Shown here one piece after another: positions 13,005-13,761 of a stretch of 13,761 nucleotides of DNA; within the stretch, counting starts at the first letter, position 1; the number at the start of each line of letters is the position of its first letter. The notes under the pieces are model-generated. The model did not search any database. It was not told the origin of the DNA and was given only the letters and a program-made list of their open reading frames with translations. Both the position numbers and the translations under genes were made by a program. This DNA comes from Acidimicrobiia bacterium (GTDB lineage Bacteria > Actinomycetota > Acidimicrobiia > Spongiisociales > UBA5794): contig JACDBE010000223.1 of assembly GCA_013695075.1 (NCBI GenBank), forward strand, positions 1 to 13,761, written 5' to 3'.

Positions 13005-13761
13005 ATGCGCCGCGCGGCGATGGTGTTGTCGGTAGCAGTGATGGTTGCGGTGGGAGTCATCCCGCTTGCCAGATCCGCAACGCCGGCGCAGGCACAAGGG
13101 ACCCCTGACTGCGTCCTCACCGGTTCCATCGACGAGACCACCATCGACGCCGGCACCGTGTGCGAGCTGCAGGGTGTCGTCGAGGCTTCCGGTTCGGTCA
13201 TCGTCCGGGGCTCGCTCCGATTCGCTGACGGCGCGACGCTGCGCTTCGTCGACTTCGAGGAGCGCAAGTTCCGCGGTGGTGGTGGCGAGCATCCCAACCC
13301 CGACGTGTACGCGGCCACCGACATCGGCCTGTGGGTGGTGGATGATGGGACATTGGACACCTCCGCATGCCGCCCGGTCACCGGGTGGAACCGCACCGGC
13401 ACCGATGCCACCTGGCTGGACACCGACACCCTGGTGACGTCGCCGGTCGACGTCAACGACGACGTCCATCACCCCTATGTGATGGGCAGCCCCGTTCCTC
13501 GCTACAGCGGACCGGGCTCCGAACTGGTCCCGCCCGCCGAGGTGCTCAACCTCACCCGCTCCTGCGCCATCGAGGGGACGCCGGAGGGGTACGCCCATGT
13601 GATGGTCAACGGGCATGCACCGCAGACGATCACCAACCTTCGCCTGCAGTATCTCGGTGTGGACGACGTGTTGGGACGGTATCCGCTCCACATCCATCAC
13701 CTGGCGGACCAGGGCCGCGGCACCCTGGTCGAGAATGTGGTCGTCCTCGACTCGAAGCGGC
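13005..13761 (+). CDS. Secreted G8-domain / beta-helix protein (CEMIP-like), 5' part
   Basis: The frame is open to the window edge, so 252 residues of a longer protein are seen. The N-terminus is a signal peptide (MRRAAMVLSVAVMVAVGVIP) with a likely cut after AQA at residue 30. Residues about 40-160 resemble a G8 domain: short strands (TIDAGTVCELQG, GSVIVRGSLRFADGATLRF) and then ALWVVD-like GLWVVDDGTLD. Residues about 184-250 (LTRSCAIEG, HVMVNGH, TITNLRLQYLG, LGRYPLHIHHLAD, VENVVVLDS) resemble the beta-helix part that follows G8 in CEMIP, TMEM2 and fibrocystin-like proteins, including the RYPxHxH motif. Two Cys pairs could form disulfides. It is probably extracellular and may bind or act on polysaccharide; that role is inferred from the family. 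GGAGG lies 8 nt before the ATG. A generic pectate-lyase-like beta-helix protein is the alternative. Confidence 0.65.
   Translation, partial: MRRAAMVLSVAVMVAVGVIPLARSATPAQAQGTPDCVLTGSIDETTIDAGTVCELQGVVEASGSVIVRGSLRFADGATLRFVDFEERKFRGGGGEHPNPDVYAATDIGLWVVDDGTLDTSACRPVTGWNRTGTDATWLDTDTLVTSPVDVNDDVHHPYVMGSPVPRYSGPGSELVPPAEVLNLTRSCAIEGTPEGYAHVMVNGHAPQTITNLRLQYLGVDDVLGRYPLHIHHLADQGRGTLVENVVVLDSKR

Overview
The window is 13.8 kb of very GC-rich DNA with dense, short-gapped genes, GTG and TTG starts, GC-rich third codon positions and promoter-like TTGACA / TANNNT elements. Together with families common in high-GC Gram-positives (DUF2332, DUF1015 beside serA), this points to an actinobacterium. An Acidimicrobiia-like lineage is possible but is only a guess. 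I see no transposase, integrase, tRNA, rRNA or CRISPR array.

Layout. (1) 28-3503, minus strand: a tight four-gene unit in the order gamma-glutamylcyclotransferase-like protein, D-3-phosphoglycerate dehydrogenase (serA), DUF1015 protein, and an unrecognised acidic protein. serA and DUF1015 overlap in a TTGA. (2) 3504-3879: a divergent gap holding what looks like the frameshifted C-terminal stub of a DUF885 gene, and a possible leaderless promoter. (3) 3880-6473, plus strand: a class V aminotransferase / cysteine desulfurase-like enzyme coupled by GTGA to an alpha/beta hydrolase. (4) 6474-7231: about 760 bp with no conventional gene. Its minus strand carries three very small ORFs, each with a ribosome binding site, plus a fourth weak one and a hairpin with a GCAA loop. 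(5) 7232-8281, plus: a DUF2332 protein. (6) 8282-8669: a dense leader region with a TTGACA promoter candidate, nested inverted repeats, a 19-codon ORF with a near-perfect Shine-Dalgarno and a perfect 9+9 bp palindrome. (7) 8670-12202, plus: two half-size ABC exporters overlapping by ATGA, with the sequence asymmetry of a heterodimer. (8) 12249-12836, minus: a SlyD-type FKBP prolyl isomerase made as a lipoprotein. (9) 13005 to the window end, plus: the start of a secreted G8 / beta-helix protein with a good promoter and RBS, cut by the window edge.

Functional reading. The minus-strand block combines serine biosynthesis with a DUF1015 protein whose GHHR motif recalls the ParB/sulfiredoxin fold. 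The ABC pair is probably a regulated heterodimeric exporter, but its substrate cannot be read from sequence. The best candidates for something undescribed are the tiny-ORF cluster at 6545-7081 and the structured leader of the ABC operon at 8390-8650. Neither has a function I can name.
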